Shown: positions 9,145 to 18,908, counted from the stretch's first letter. The stretch is DNA of 64,000 bases from Bradyrhizobium ontarionense (GCF_021088345.1 NZ_CP088156.1:3410001-3474000); one strand, 5' to 3'. The notes: a model not told the origin generated them from the letters alone. Numbers and translations are program-made.

Positions 9145-10431
9145 ATGACCGATCCTCAGATCGTCTGCCCCTCCTGCCGCACCGAGATCAGGCTCACCGA
9201 GCAGCTCGCCGCGCCCTTGATTGCGGAGACCCGCCGGCAGTTCGAGAAGCAGCTTGCCGCCAAGGAGGCTGATTTCGGCCGCCGCGAGACGCAGCTGAAG
9301 GCGGCTCAGGAGCAGATCGCGCAGGCCCGCGCGGCGATCGACCAGCAGGTCGCGGCGAAGCTGAAGACCGAGCGCGCGGCGATCGCGCAGGCCGAGGCTG
9401 CGCGCGCGCGTGCCGCGCTGGCGGAAGAAATCGGCCGCGGCGAGCAGAAGCTCACCGAGCTGCACGAGATTCTCGCCGCCAAGGACGCCAAGCTGGCCGA
9501 TGCCCAGAAGGCGCAGGCCGAGATGATGCGCAAGCAGCGCGAGCTCGACGAGGCCCGTCGCGAGCTCGATCTCACGATCGAGAAGAAGGTGCAGGAGAGC
9601 CTCGTCGCCGTGCGTGACAAGGCTCGGCTCGAAGGCGAGGAGTCGCTGAAGGCCAAGGTCGCCGAGAAGGAGACCCAGATCGCCGGCATGCAGCGGCAGA
9701 TCGAGGAGCTCCGGCGCAAGGCCGAACAGGGCTCGCAGCAGCTGCAGGGCGAGGCACTCGAGATCGAGCTGGAATCGCAGTTGCGCGCGCGGTTTCCGCG
9801 CGACCTGGTCGAGCCGGTGCCGAAGGGCGAGTTCGGCGGCGACGTGCTGCATCGGGTGGTCGGCCCCGGCGGCCAGGTCTGCGGCACGATCCTGTGGGAG
9901 TCCAAGCGCACCAAGAACTGGAGCGACGGCTGGCTGGTCAAGCTGCGCGACGACCAGCGCGCGGCCAAAGCCGACATCGCGCTGATCGTCTCGACCGCGC
10001 TGCCCAAGGGCGTCGACGGCTTCGACCTGATCGACGGCGTCTGGGTCGCCGAGCCGCGCTTTGCGCTGCCGCTGTCGCTCGCGCTGCGGCAGTCGCTGAT
10101 CGACGTCGCCGGCAGCAAGCTCGCCCAGGAAGGCCAGCAGACCAAGATGGAGATGGTCTACGCCTATCTGACCGGTCCGCGCTTCCGCCACCGCATCGAT
10201 GCGATCGTCGAGCGCTTCACCGAGATGCAGTCGGATCTCGACCGCGAGCGCAAAACGATGATGCGGCTGTGGGCCAAGCGTGAGGAGCAGCTGCGTGGCG
10301 TGCTCGATTCCACCGCAGGCCTCTATGGCGATCTCCAGGGCATCGCCGGCCGCGCCATGCAGGAGATCGAGAGCCTCGACATCCTGCTGATCGAAGGCGA
10401 GGGCAACGTCAGCAGTGAAGCGGCTGAATAG
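9145..10431 (+). CDS. DUF2130 protein: zinc-ribbon-like start, coiled coil, PD-(D/E)XK-like domain
   Basis: A 428-residue protein starting at the ATG at 9145, eight bases after GAAGGA. It opens with a CPSC motif followed by an Ala/Glu/Arg-rich coiled coil (about residues 25-215). The globular C-terminal half (about 220-380) is a DUF2130 domain, in which GGDVLHRV, WESKRTKNWSDGW and KLRDDQRAAKAD resemble the D...ExK...Q core of the restriction-endonuclease fold. Function is unknown: nuclease activity is inferred from these motifs. It ends three bases from the convergent SLOG gene. Confidence 0.8.
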   Translation: MTDPQIVCPSCRTEIRLTEQLAAPLIAETRRQFEKQLAAKEADFGRRETQLKAAQEQIAQARAAIDQQVAAKLKTERAAIAQAEAARARAALAEEIGRGEQKLTELHEILAAKDAKLADAQKAQAEMMRKQRELDEARRELDLTIEKKVQESLVAVRDKARLEGEESLKAKVAEKETQIAGMQRQIEELRRKAEQGSQQLQGEALEIELESQLRARFPRDLVEPVPKGEFGGDVLHRVVGPGGQVCGTILWESKRTKNWSDGWLVKLRDDQRAAKADIALIVSTALPKGVDGFDLIDGVWVAEPRFALPLSLALRQSLIDVAGSKLAQEGQQTKMEMVYAYLTGPRFRHRIDAIVERFTEMQSDLDRERKTMMRLWAKREEQLRGVLDSTAGLYGDLQGIAGRAMQEIESLDILLIEGEGNVSSEAAE

Positions 10432-10434
10432 ATC

Positions 10435-11409
10435 TCAGGCCGACGGGATGAGCCGCGTCAGCATCGTCATGACCAGCTCGGCGATCTCAGTGTAGCTGTC
10501 GGAAACGGCGAGGCGCCTTGCCTCCTTGAGGAGGTTCGCCGCTGTGAGCCGCGCCTGGTAGTCGGCGGCGAACGGACGCACCTTGTCGATCGAGGCCCAG
10601 TAGTTCGCGAGCATGGCCTGCTCTGTCGGATCTGCCGGCTGAGGGCGCGGAACCAGGTCCTCATCGCCGATCAATCCGAGCGCCCCGGCGACATCGCGGC
10701 TGGCACCGCCGATGCCGCCGATCACGATCAGCGGCTTGTTGGCCTCCAATGTCGCCACAGCCTCGGCGGCGATGCCGGACTTGCCGTCGCCCCAGTAGCT
10801 GCCGTCGGGGTGCTTGCTCACGCCGGCGCGCCCGCCCATCATGATCCGCGCGTCGGTCTCCTTCGCCATCGAGCGCCGCATGCCGGCCAGCGGATCGCCG
10901 GTCGGCGGCGTCATAAACAGCGGCACGATCTGAGGAACGGCGCCAAGTTCGTCCGCCTTCTGGACCGTTGCGGTCCGGCTGCTGCCGACATAGACGTCGG
11001 CCATCGTTCCCGACGGCAGCAGCGTCGCAACGGTGGTCTCGTCGGACAGCAGCTTGATCTCGCTGAAGGCGCCGAGCCGCAGCGCATGCGCCCAGACCTT
11101 GTCCTTGCCTTCGCGCTGAAGATCATTGGCGCGCAGATAATGGATGAAGGGACGGCTCTTCAGCGCCTCGCCGCTGGCGCGATAGGCAGCGCCCAACTGC
11201 GTCGAGATCTCCTGGGTGAAGTTGGTCTCGGTCGGCGGCTCGATGCGGCCGCCATAGGCGATCCTGGCGCCGTGATAGACCAGCGGCGTCAGCACCGCGC
11301 TGAGCACGCGCTTGTCGTCGTTCTCGAACATGCCGAGGGCGTCGAGATCCGGCGTATCCGACACCGACAATGCGAGGGTCCACCCCTTGCTCCGGCTCGT
11401 CGCGCTCAT
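10435..11409 (-). CDS. SLOG-family nucleotide-binding protein, partner of the TIR protein
   Basis: 324 residues from the ATG at 11409, which overlaps the stop of the upstream TIR gene as ATGA; the open frame extends to 11484 inside that gene but the coupled start is preferred. Visible features are an N-terminal DTPDLDALGM segment, GARIAYGGRIEP at about residues 46-57, and Gly-rich MMGGRAG and VIGGIGGASRDVAGALG segments. These are typical of the SLOG superfamily (related to DprA and LOG), whose members bind or process nucleotides and NAD-derived molecules. In the literature SLOG domains are linked with TIR and Sir2 domains in predicted immunity systems. A sensor or effector role for a TIR-made signal is inferred, not shown. 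Confidence 0.72.
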   Translation of the reverse strand: MSATSRSKGWTLALSVSDTPDLDALGMFENDDKRVLSAVLTPLVYHGARIAYGGRIEPPTETNFTQEISTQLGAAYRASGEALKSRPFIHYLRANDLQREGKDKVWAHALRLGAFSEIKLLSDETTVATLLPSGTMADVYVGSSRTATVQKADELGAVPQIVPLFMTPPTGDPLAGMRRSMAKETDARIMMGGRAGVSKHPDGSYWGDGKSGIAAEAVATLEANKPLIVIGGIGGASRDVAGALGLIGDEDLVPRPQPADPTEQAMLANYWASIDKVRPFAADYQARLTAANLLKEARRLAVSDSYTEIAELVMTMLTRLIPSA

Positions 11410-12686
11410 GACGACAGCTCGCTGAGGGCGATCAGGCTGACCTGCGGAAACGCGGTCTCGATCAGCTCCTTCTCGTGCAGGCATATCGGCGGGTCGGGAT
11501 ACACCAACCGGATCGGGCCGTGCATACAGTGATGCACCAGCTCGGCGAGCTCCGGCGGCCGGGCGCAGACGACGATCTCACCACCGGGCGCGGGATGACT
11601 GTTGACGCGATCCTGTGCGTCCGCCGCCCACACCTCCATTCGCATCGCTTCCGACAGCAGCGCCAGCAGCACATGCTCGATGTCGGCGTCGCTGATGCTG
11701 GTCACGTCCAGCCGCTCCATTCCGCCGTCCGGCTGATAGCGGACGTCCGGCGTGCGGATCACCGGCACGTTGCCCAGATAGGGAAAGCTGCGCAGCGTTC
11801 CGCGATGCGACAGATCCCACAGCACGATCGGGCTGCCGAACTTCTTGGCCGTCAGGAGCTCCCACATGCACCAGGGACGGCCGTGATAGGCGTCGGTGAG
11901 GATGCCGAGCAGCGCGCCGCGCTTGATCGCCTGCTCGAACTGCTTGGCATAGGCACCGCCGGCCACCGTGTCGCTGGCGTCGAAGAACATCTCGACGCTG
12001 TTGACGCGGACCTCATCCGGCGTCGGGTTCGGTCTGGAGTCCCTGAAGCGCTCCAGCAACAGCGCGACGCCCTCGCCGTCCATCTTCGCATGGCTGAGAA
12101 AGATCCCGATCCGGCGCAACTCCTCGGCGGAAGTGGCCTGCCCGGTCGCGCTCTGTTCGATCATGGTCCGGTTCATGGCACGCTGCACATTGCGCTGGTG
12201 CGCCCACACCGCGCCCATCACATACATCGTGATGCGCCGGGTCCAGCGCTCCCAGCCTTGCTCCGCTTGCGGAGCGGGCGCGACGATGCCCTGGGTCGCG
12301 AGCGCATCGAATGCCGACACGCCCTGACCACGCGACGTGATCACGGGCAACAGCATGTCGGCGACGCTGCTATCTCGGATGTGCCGCTCGATGTCGGCGA
12401 CGTAATCGCCCCACTCACCCTCGCGGTTGCGCATCACGTCGTCGATCACGAGGATGACGATGTTGGAGCGCGCCGCCGCCCAGTCGATCGGCTGCGGCCT
12501 GCCGGTGTCGCGCCAGTTCGCGCTGCGCTTGCGTACGGGAATGCGGAAGCCGATTCCATCGCGCATCATGCCGAGCGCATCGAGCTGCCTATGCAGCGTA
12601 TCGGCAAGACGGCCGCCGGGATCCTCGGACGGATCCGGCCGCGCCGGCGCCCACAGCACATAGACCCGCATCGGCTCGATGGACAT
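11406..12686 (-). CDS. TIR-domain protein, candidate NAD-cleaving defence protein
   Basis: 426 residues from the ATG at 12686 (GAGG eight bases upstream). Three parts are visible. Residues about 5-115 look like a divergent TIR/flavodoxin-like module (VYVLWAPARP...SNIVILVIDD). Residues about 190-300 are a TIR domain starting GIFLSHAKMDGEG and containing RPWCMWELLTAKK, in which Cys273 and Glu276 match the C-x-x-E motif of NAD-hydrolysing bacterial TIRs. Residues about 365-426 form a conserved-looking tail (IRLVYPDPPICLHEKEL). It is the first gene of a two-gene operon with the SLOG protein. Enzymatic activity and an anti-phage role are inferred from family knowledge. Confidence 0.78.
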   Translation of the reverse strand: MSIEPMRVYVLWAPARPDPSEDPGGRLADTLHRQLDALGMMRDGIGFRIPVRKRSANWRDTGRPQPIDWAAARSNIVILVIDDVMRNREGEWGDYVADIERHIRDSSVADMLLPVITSRGQGVSAFDALATQGIVAPAPQAEQGWERWTRRITMYVMGAVWAHQRNVQRAMNRTMIEQSATGQATSAEELRRIGIFLSHAKMDGEGVALLLERFRDSRPNPTPDEVRVNSVEMFFDASDTVAGGAYAKQFEQAIKRGALLGILTDAYHGRPWCMWELLTAKKFGSPIVLWDLSHRGTLRSFPYLGNVPVIRTPDVRYQPDGGMERLDVTSISDADIEHVLLALLSEAMRMEVWAADAQDRVNSHPAPGGEIVVCARPPELAELVHHCMHGPIRLVYPDPPICLHEKELIETAFPQVSLIALSELSS

Positions 12687-12915
12687 GGCCGGCCCTCGTC
12701 GCAGCTTCGTCAGCGAAACACAACCTGAAGACGAAGACAAGCCGACGATGCGAGCCCGACGCCCCGAATGGCAACCGGATACGGCGGCGAATTTTATGGC
12801 GCGCCTATAAGCTGGTCCCGGGCGCCGTCTCGCATTCCTATGCGGCCCGGGTGCATCCTCCGTTACAATGGAGGCTGGTCCTGCGCCGGCCTGGCTCGCT
12901 CAAGGGAAAGCCGGA

Positions 12916-13116
12916 ATGTCGCTTCTGACCGCTCACCGTGAACAGGATTTCCGCGCATCATGGCTGCGTCCGGCAGAACGACGCACCGACAGCAGAGCAC
13001 GCGCCCTGCTCGGACGGCTCGCCCGCTTCGTGCTGGCGCTGACCGTGGCCGGCGGCGTCCTGACCTTGCTGGTCGCCCTGAAGACGGCGGCCTACATGTC
13101 GCATCATCCGATCTGA
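12916..13116 (+). CDS. small single-span membrane protein of unknown function
   Basis: 66 residues from the ATG at 12916, preceded by an AAGGGAAA purine stretch; an ATG at 12868 would add 16 residues. It has an Arg-rich N-terminal half and one membrane helix (ARFVLALTVAGGVLTLLVAL, about residues 36-55), ending AAYMSHHPI. It lies alone between the TIR/SLOG operon and the convergent regA gene. No family is recognised and the call rests on the plausible helix and the positive-inside charge pattern. Confidence 0.45.
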   Translation: MSLLTAHREQDFRASWLRPAERRTDSRARALLGRLARFVLALTVAGGVLTLLVALKTAAYMSHHPI

Positions 13117-13146
13117 CCAGTCGCCGCAAGCCCATCGGATCACGAG

Positions 13147-13692
13147 CTACTTCACCGGCCGCTTCTCCAGCTTGCGCGCCAGGGTACGGCGATGCATGCC
13201 GAGCCGCCGCGCGGCTTCGGAGATGTTGAAGTCGGTCTCGATCAGGGTCTGGTGGATGCGCTCCCATTCCAGCGTCTTGATCGAGGTCGAGCGTTCGGCC
13301 AGCGCGACCTGGGCATTGCCTTGGACCTTGCCTTGGGCCTTGCGGAACGCCTCCTCGATGTCGTCGGTGTTCGACGGCTTGGCGAGATAGTGGCAGGCGC
13401 CGAGCTTGATGGCCTCGACCGCGGTCGCGATGCTGGCAAAGCCGGTGAGCACCACGATCAGCATGTCCGGATCGTGCGCATGCAGCTTCTCGACGCAGAC
13501 GAGACCGGAGGCGCCGCCGAGCTTCAGGTCCACGACGGCATAGCCGGGCGACTGCGCTTTCAGGACCTCATCGACCTGCTCGAGCGAGGCCGCGATCACA
13601 GCGTCGTAGCCGCGCCGTTCGAACGAGCGCTTCAAGGTGCGCGCGAAGCCATCGTCGTCCTCGACGATCAACAGGGACCGCTCACTCTCCAC
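13147..13692 (-). CDS. regA: redox response regulator RegA/ActR/PrrA family
   Basis: 181 residues from a GTG at 13692, overlapping the end of the kinase gene and preceded by GGAGAG. Residues about 1-120 are a receiver domain with the acidic pair at EDDDG and the phosphoacceptor Asp55 (AVVDLKLGG). The C-terminus is the compact Fis-like helix-turn-helix characteristic of RegA (NISEAARRLGMHRRTLARKL). RegA-type regulators control respiratory oxidases, hydrogenase, nitrogen and carbon fixation genes in response to redox state. Encoded with its kinase directly downstream of the bo3 oxidase and SURF1 genes, so control of that operon is likely. In Bradyrhizobium the family is often called RegR. Confidence 0.9.
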   Translation of the reverse strand: MESERSLLIVEDDDGFARTLKRSFERRGYDAVIAASLEQVDEVLKAQSPGYAVVDLKLGGASGLVCVEKLHAHDPDMLIVVLTGFASIATAVEAIKLGACHYLAKPSNTDDIEEAFRKAQGKVQGNAQVALAERSTSIKTLEWERIHQTLIETDFNISEAARRLGMHRRTLARKLEKRPVK

Positions 13693-15031
13693 GGGGCTCT
13701 CCAATCGCAAGCATCGACAGCGGCAAGGATAGCCGCACGGTCGCCCCACGCCCCCGGTGATTCCAGGCTGAAACGCTGCCGCCGAGCTTGCGGATCACGT
13801 TGACGACCAGGAACAGGCCGAGCCCGCCGCCCGGACGCCCCTTGCTGGACTGATAGGGCCGCCCGAGCTGGGCCAGAATGTTCGGCTCGAAACCGGGGCC
13901 GCGGTCGCTGACCGTGAGCAGCAGCATATCGCCGTCGCGTTCGGCCAGGAACTCCACCCAGTCGCGCGAGACTTCGAAGGCGTTGTCGAGCACGTTGACG
14001 ATGGCCTGCTTCAGCGCGACGTCGGAGACGATCGCCGGATCGGAACCGAACTCGTTGCGGACCATCAGGTTGCGGGCTGATCGCGCGGCGCTCCACTCGG
14101 CGACCAGCGTGGTCAGGAACGCTTTCAACGTCGTCGGCGCCGACCCCTCGCCGCGCGCCTGCCCGGCCGAGACCAGGATGTCGGTGACGATCGACTTGCA
14201 GCGCTGCACCGCGGCTTCCATCTCCGCGAAGTCATCCGCGAGCGCCGGGTCGGCTGCAATCGCCGTCATGCGCCGCCAATCGTTCAGGATGACCGACAGC
14301 GACGCCAGGGGCGTGCCGAGCTCGTGCGCAGCCCCCGACGCGAGCAGGCCCATGCGGATGATGTGGTCCTGCTCGACGGCATGCTGGCGCAGGTCGGCGA
14401 GCTTGGTGTCGCGCTCGCGCAGGTTCCGGTTGATGCGCGTCACGAACACGACGAGCAGCACGGCGTCGAGCATGAAGCCGACGAACATGCCGGTGATGTG
14501 CAGGCTGAAGGGATCGCTGACGTGCCGATGCGGCAGTTCAAGCGGCCAATAGGAGATGGTGAGCCAGATGAAGCTGATCACGGTGAGCGCGACCAGCGAC
14601 CACGACGAGCGCGCATCGAGCAGCACGGCCCCTAACGTGACTTGCAGCAGATAGAGGCAGGTGAACGGATTGGCGGCGCCGCCGGTGAGATAGAGCTCCG
14701 ACGTCAGCGCGATGACGTCGAGCATCAAGGCGATCAGCAGGTGACGGTTGCCGACGTCGACCCGACGGCGCAGCCAGATGTGGCTGCCGACGTTCAGCGC
14801 CACCAGCGCGCAGACCACGGCCGCCATCGGCAGCAGCGGCAGCGCGATGCCGAACCAGAAGGTGACGAAGGCGACGGTCACGATCTGGCCGACGACCGCG
14901 ATCCAGCGCAGCTGGATCAGGAGCACCATGTTCTTGCGGTTGGTCGCGTCCCTGGTCGGCAGCGGCGCGCTGATCTCCGGTGTGGCGATCGCAGCCACCG
15001 CCCCCAGCGGCAGATTCGGCGCCTCGTTCAT
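13682..15031 (-). CDS. regB: redox-sensing histidine kinase RegB/ActS/PrrB family
   Basis: 449 residues from the ATG at 15031; upstream in-frame sequence is low complexity. Six membrane helices lie in residues about 36-200, with the quinone-site motif GGAANPF at 117-123. The H-box AAHELGTPLA gives His236 as the phosphorylation site, and QRCKSIV places Cys278 at the conserved redox-active cysteine of RegB. The C-terminal ATPase has GLGLFLVVNV. Known RegB proteins sense the oxidation state of the ubiquinone pool and phosphorylate RegA when conditions are reducing. It overlaps regA and follows the SURF1 gene by about 55 bases. Confidence 0.92.
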   Translation of the reverse strand: MNEAPNLPLGAVAAIATPEISAPLPTRDATNRKNMVLLIQLRWIAVVGQIVTVAFVTFWFGIALPLLPMAAVVCALVALNVGSHIWLRRRVDVGNRHLLIALMLDVIALTSELYLTGGAANPFTCLYLLQVTLGAVLLDARSSWSLVALTVISFIWLTISYWPLELPHRHVSDPFSLHITGMFVGFMLDAVLLVVFVTRINRNLRERDTKLADLRQHAVEQDHIIRMGLLASGAAHELGTPLASLSVILNDWRRMTAIAADPALADDFAEMEAAVQRCKSIVTDILVSAGQARGEGSAPTTLKAFLTTLVAEWSAARSARNLMVRNEFGSDPAIVSDVALKQAIVNVLDNAFEVSRDWVEFLAERDGDMLLLTVSDRGPGFEPNILAQLGRPYQSSKGRPGGGLGLFLVVNVIRKLGGSVSAWNHRGRGATVRLSLPLSMLAIGEPRGE

Positions 15032-15086
15032 CGCCGGTCTTCCGACTCCGACACATCCGGAAGCGCCGCTGGCCGGGCCCGTTTGC

Positions 15087-15911
15087 TCAAGAGGCTGACG
15101 CCTCGTGTCTGCGGATGTCCGCTTGCCGATGATCCCATTCCAAGCCCTGCGCTGCTGACGAACCAAGACCGCCATAGGCGCGGCGCAGCCGCTGCAGCCC
15201 GGCGCCGGCCAGCATCAAAGCCAATGTAAACCACGTCAGCGCGTAGACCAGATGGTTGTTCGCAAAGGAGATCACCGTGAGCCCGCCGACCGGAAAACCG
15301 CCCGGATTGGGCGTGGCATCCGCATCGACGAAGAACGGTGCGGCATGGGCGAGGCCGCGGGCGGCCGCGATGGCGACAACGTCACGTGAATACCAGCGAT
15401 TGCCTGAGGGATCATTGTGGCGCAGGAAACCGCCGCCGGGCTCGGACAATCGCAGCAGGCCGGTCACCCGAACCTCGTCCGCCGGGTTCCCGGCCTTGCG
15501 GCTCTCGGGATCACGGCGGTCAGCGGGGACGAAGCCGCGGTTCACGAGCACGACGCCTTCGGCAGTCTGCAACGGTGTCACGACCCAATAGCCGGGGCCC
15601 TCGACCGTCACGGCCTGCACCAGCGTCTCGCGGTCATGCAGGAAGCGGCCGCTCGCGGCGACGCGCCTGTACTCATCGTCGGACCGGTTGGTCCCGGGCC
15701 ACGACGCCGGACCGGGAACCGGCACCGCCTCGGTGTGGACGCGGCGCTCGACGCGGTCGATCAGGTCGAGCTTCCAGGCGCGCCGCTCGACCTGCCAGAT
15801 GCCGAGCGCAAGCAGGACCGCGACACAGGTCGCCCAGACGACACCGATCGTGATCAGCCGCGGCCGAACGGATACGGCCGGCGAACCGCCCGCAACCGGA
15901 CGGCGGGTCAA
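15087..15911 (-). CDS. SURF1 family oxidase assembly protein
   Basis: About 274 residues if translation begins at the TTG at 15911, which overlaps the cyoD stop as TTGA; the open frame continues upstream within cyoD. Two membrane helices, one near the N-terminus (ITIGVVWATCVAVLLALGIW) and one near the C-terminus (LVYALTWFTLALMLAG), flank a periplasmic domain with GPGYWVVTPL and the VLVNRGFVPADRR motif typical of SURF1. SURF1 assists heme a or heme o insertion into heme-copper oxidases. Its place after cyoABCD indicates service to this bo3 oxidase. The start codon is an inference. Confidence 0.85.
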   Translation of the reverse strand: MTRRPVAGGSPAVSVRPRLITIGVVWATCVAVLLALGIWQVERRAWKLDLIDRVERRVHTEAVPVPGPASWPGTNRSDDEYRRVAASGRFLHDRETLVQAVTVEGPGYWVVTPLQTAEGVVLVNRGFVPADRRDPESRKAGNPADEVRVTGLLRLSEPGGGFLRHNDPSGNRWYSRDVVAIAAARGLAHAAPFFVDADATPNPGGFPVGGLTVISFANNHLVYALTWFTLALMLAGAGLQRLRRAYGGLGSSAAQGLEWDHRQADIRRHEASAS

Positions 15912-16276
15912 GGCGTCTGGCCCATCTCGTGCGCCGGCATCATGTTGGTGGTCAGGTGATGCATCACCCACAGCGAGCCGCTGAGCGCGATCACCACCAT
16001 GACGATGGTGAAGATCAGCGCCATCATGGTCCAGCCGCCCTCGCTGCGCGTGTTCATGTGCAGGAAGAAGATCATGTGGACGACGACCTGGACGGCGGCC
16101 AGCGCCATGATGATCAGCGCCGTGGCCTGCTTGTCGAGCGAGCCGTTCATCACCAGCAGGAACGGCACGGCCGTCAGGACGACGGAGGCCGCGAAGCCGA
16201 TCAGCTGGCCGGAGCGGGTGCCGGCATGGGCATCGGCGGCATGATGGTCGACTGGAAGGTGGGCGTGCGAGCTCAT
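15908..16276 (-). CDS. cyoD: cytochrome bo3 ubiquinol oxidase subunit IV
   Basis: 122 residues with three membrane helices, starting with a His-rich segment ([19 protein letters not shown]) and containing the subunit IV pattern VQVVVHMIFFLHMN. CyoD has no redox group and stabilises the oxidase or its CuB site. The start overlaps the cyoC stop by four bases and the stop overlaps the likely SURF1 start, so the set is translationally coupled. Confidence 0.92.
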   Translation of the reverse strand: MSSHAHLPVDHHAADAHAGTRSGQLIGFAASVVLTAVPFLLVMNGSLDKQATALIIMALAAVQVVVHMIFFLHMNTRSEGGWTMMALIFTIVMVVIALSGSLWVMHHLTTNMMPAHEMGQTP

Positions 16277-16902
16277 CGAAGCATTCCCATCAGATAGACG
16301 AAGGTGAAGACGCCGATCCAGATCACGTCGAGGAAGTGCCAGAACATGCTGAGGCAGATCAGCCGGCGCCGGTTGGCCTCGATCAGCCCGCGCGTGCGGA
16401 CCTGCACCATCAAGGTCATCAGCCAGACGAGACCGAAGGTCACGTGCAGGCCGTGCGTCCCAACCAGGGTGAAGAACGACGACAGGAACGCGCTGCGCTG
16501 CGGCGTCGCGCCCTCATGGATCATGTGGGCGAATTCGCTGAGCTCGATGCCGAGAAAGGCGAGGCCGAACAGGCCGGTCACCACCAGCCAGCCCTGCATC
16601 GCACCGACGCGGTTCTGCTGCATCGACAGCATCGCGAAGCCGTAGGTGAGCGACGACAGCAACAGGAACGAGGTGTTGACTGCGACCAGCGACAGGTCGA
16701 ACAGGTCCTTCGGCGCCGGCCCTGCGGCGTATCTGGCGCCGAGCACGCCGTAGACCGCAAACAGGATCGCGAAGATGAGGCAGTCGCTCATCAGATAGAG
16801 CCAGAAGCCGAGCATCGTGCTGTCGCCTTCGGCGTGCTCGTGCTCGTCGACGACGTAGAACACCGGCTCGCCGGCCTTCAGGGTGCCCATCGCAACGGTC
16901 AT
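16273..16902 (-). CDS. cyoC: cytochrome bo3 ubiquinol oxidase subunit III
   Basis: 209 residues with five membrane helices, the usual length for CyoC. Family signatures include [20 protein letters not shown] near residue 30 and [13 protein letters not shown] near 150. It carries no metal and supports the catalytic subunit in the inner membrane. The gene overlaps cyoB upstream and cyoD downstream by four bases each. Confidence 0.94.
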   Translation of the reverse strand: MTVAMGTLKAGEPVFYVVDEHEHAEGDSTMLGFWLYLMSDCLIFAILFAVYGVLGARYAAGPAPKDLFDLSLVAVNTSFLLLSSLTYGFAMLSMQQNRVGAMQGWLVVTGLFGLAFLGIELSEFAHMIHEGATPQRSAFLSSFFTLVGTHGLHVTFGLVWLMTLMVQVRTRGLIEANRRRLICLSMFWHFLDVIWIGVFTFVYLMGMLR

Positions 16903-18908
16903 GACTTGGCTCCTGCCGCGAGCAATTCGGTGCGGGCGCGCTCGACGCCCACGACCTCATCGGCCGCGATGTGGAAGCTGCGGTGATAGTTGAAGGTGTG
17001 GGTGATCGCGACCGCGAGCAGCGCGATGAAGCTTCCGGCCGCGAGCCACCACATGTACCAGATCAGGCCGAACGCCATGGTCGTGCTGAGCCCGGCCAGG
17101 ATCACACCGGTGCCGGTGTTGCTCGGCATGTGGATCGCCTTGAAGCCGCCGAGCGGGCGTGTGTAGCCGCGGCGCTTCATGTCCCACCAGGCGTCGTTGT
17201 CGTGTACGACCGGCGTGAACGCGAAATTATAGGCCGGCGGCGGCGAGGAGGTCGCCCATTCCAGCGTCCGCGCGTCCCAGGGGTCGCCGGTGACGTCGGC
17301 GAGCTGCTCGCGCCTGAGAATGCTGACCGCGATCTGGACGATGAAGCTCGCGATGCCCAGCAGGATCAGGACCGCGCCGATGCTCGCGATCACGAACCAG
17401 ATCTGCAAACTTGGATCGTCGAAGGTGCGCAGTCGCCGGGTCACGCCCATCAGGCCGAGCACATAGAGTGGCATGAAGGCGAAGTAGAAGCCTGATGTCC
17501 AGAACCAGAACGACAGCTTGCCCCAGAACGGGTCGAGCTTGAATCCGAACGCCTTCGGGAACCAGTAGGCCATGCCGGCGAACGCGCCGAACACAACGCC
17601 GCCGATGATCACGTTGTGGAAGTGGGCGACCAGAAACAGGCTGTTGTGCAGCACGAAGTCGGCCGGCGGCACCGCGAGCAGTACGCCGGTCATGCCGCCG
17701 ATCACGAAGGTCAGCATGAAAGCGATGGTCCACATCATCGGCAGCTCGAAGCGGATGCGGCCGCGATACATCGTAAACAGCCAGTTGAACATCTTCGCGC
17801 CCGTCGGGATCGAGATGATCATGGTGGTGATGCCGAAGAAGGAGTTCACGCTGGCGCCCGAGCCCATCGTAAAGAAATGGTGCAACCATACGAGGTAGGA
17901 CAGGATCGTGATGACGACGGTGGCATAGACCATCGAGGTGTAGCCGAACAGGCGCTTGCCCGAAAAGGTCGAGGTGACCTCGGAGAAGACGCCGAACACC
18001 GGAAGAACCAGGATGTAGACCTCCGGATGGCCCCAGATCCAGATGAGGTTCACATACATCATCGGATCGCCACCAAAGTCGTTGGTGAAGAAGTTGGTGC
18101 CGACGTAGCGGTCGAGCGACAGCAGCGCCAGCACGGCCGTCAGCACCGGGAAGGAGGCGACGATCAGCACGTTGGTGCACAGCGAGGTCCAGGTGAACAC
18201 CGGCATCTTCATCATCGTCATGCCGGGCGCGCGCATCTTCACGATGGTGCAGATCAGGTTGACGCCCGACAGCAACGTACCGACGCCCGCGACCTGCAGC
18301 GCCCAGATGTAATAGTCGACACCGACATCCGGACTGTAGGAGATATTCGACAGCGGCGGATAGGCCAGCCACCCGGTGCGGGCGAACTCGCCGACGAACA
18401 GCGAGCACATCACCAGCACGGCGCCGGCCGTGGTCATCCAGAAGCTGAAATTGTTGAGGAACGGAAACGACACGTCGCGGGCGCCGATCTGCAGCGGAAC
18501 GACATAGTTCATCAGGCCGGTGACCAGCGGCATCGCCACGAAGAAGATCATGATCACGCCGTGGGCGGTGAAGACCTGATCGTAGTGATGCGAGTTGAGA
18601 TAACCTTCCGATCCGTTGAAGGCGATCGCCTGCTGCAGCCGCATCATCAGCGCATCGGCAAAGCCGCGCAGCAGCATGACGATGCCGAGCACCATGTACA
18701 TGATGCCGATGCGCTTGTGGTCGACGGTGGTGAACCACTCCTTCCACAGATAGCCCCACAGGCGAAAATAGGTGATGGCGCCGAACAGGGCCGCTCCGCC
18801 GAGCGCGACCATCGCGAAGGTGCCGATGATGATCGGCTCATGCAGCGGCAGCTGGTCCAGCGTCAGCCGGCCGAAGATGAACCTGGTGAGATCTGACGTG
18901 TCGAACAT
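16899..18908 (-). CDS. cyoB: cytochrome bo3 ubiquinol oxidase subunit I
   Basis: 669 residues, the normal CyoB length with fifteen membrane helices predicted. It holds the low-spin heme, the high-spin heme and CuB. Visible are the ubiquinol-site segment [10 protein letters not shown] (matching Arg71/Asp75 of the E. coli enzyme), [10 protein letters not shown] with a heme His, [10 protein letters not shown] (CuB His cross-linked to Tyr), HHFFTMG with two CuB His, and HFHNVIIGG with the paired heme His. It oxidises ubiquinol and reduces oxygen to water while pumping protons. Second gene of the cyoABCD operon. Confidence 0.96.
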   Translation of the reverse strand: MFDTSDLTRFIFGRLTLDQLPLHEPIIIGTFAMVALGGAALFGAITYFRLWGYLWKEWFTTVDHKRIGIMYMVLGIVMLLRGFADALMMRLQQAIAFNGSEGYLNSHHYDQVFTAHGVIMIFFVAMPLVTGLMNYVVPLQIGARDVSFPFLNNFSFWMTTAGAVLVMCSLFVGEFARTGWLAYPPLSNISYSPDVGVDYYIWALQVAGVGTLLSGVNLICTIVKMRAPGMTMMKMPVFTWTSLCTNVLIVASFPVLTAVLALLSLDRYVGTNFFTNDFGGDPMMYVNLIWIWGHPEVYILVLPVFGVFSEVTSTFSGKRLFGYTSMVYATVVITILSYLVWLHHFFTMGSGASVNSFFGITTMIISIPTGAKMFNWLFTMYRGRIRFELPMMWTIAFMLTFVIGGMTGVLLAVPPADFVLHNSLFLVAHFHNVIIGGVVFGAFAGMAYWFPKAFGFKLDPFWGKLSFWFWTSGFYFAFMPLYVLGLMGVTRRLRTFDDPSLQIWFVIASIGAVLILLGIASFIVQIAVSILRREQLADVTGDPWDARTLEWATSSPPPAYNFAFTPVVHDNDAWWDMKRRGYTRPLGGFKAIHMPSNTGTGVILAGLSTTMAFGLIWYMWWLAAGSFIALLAVAITHTFNYHRSFHIAADEVVGVERARTELLAAGAKS

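Noticed and set aside
10435..12686. Calling the TIR/SLOG pair a standard Thoeris system
   Set aside because: No Sir2 domain or membrane helix is present in the SLOG protein and the TIR protein has extra domains, so a ThsA/ThsB label is not supported.
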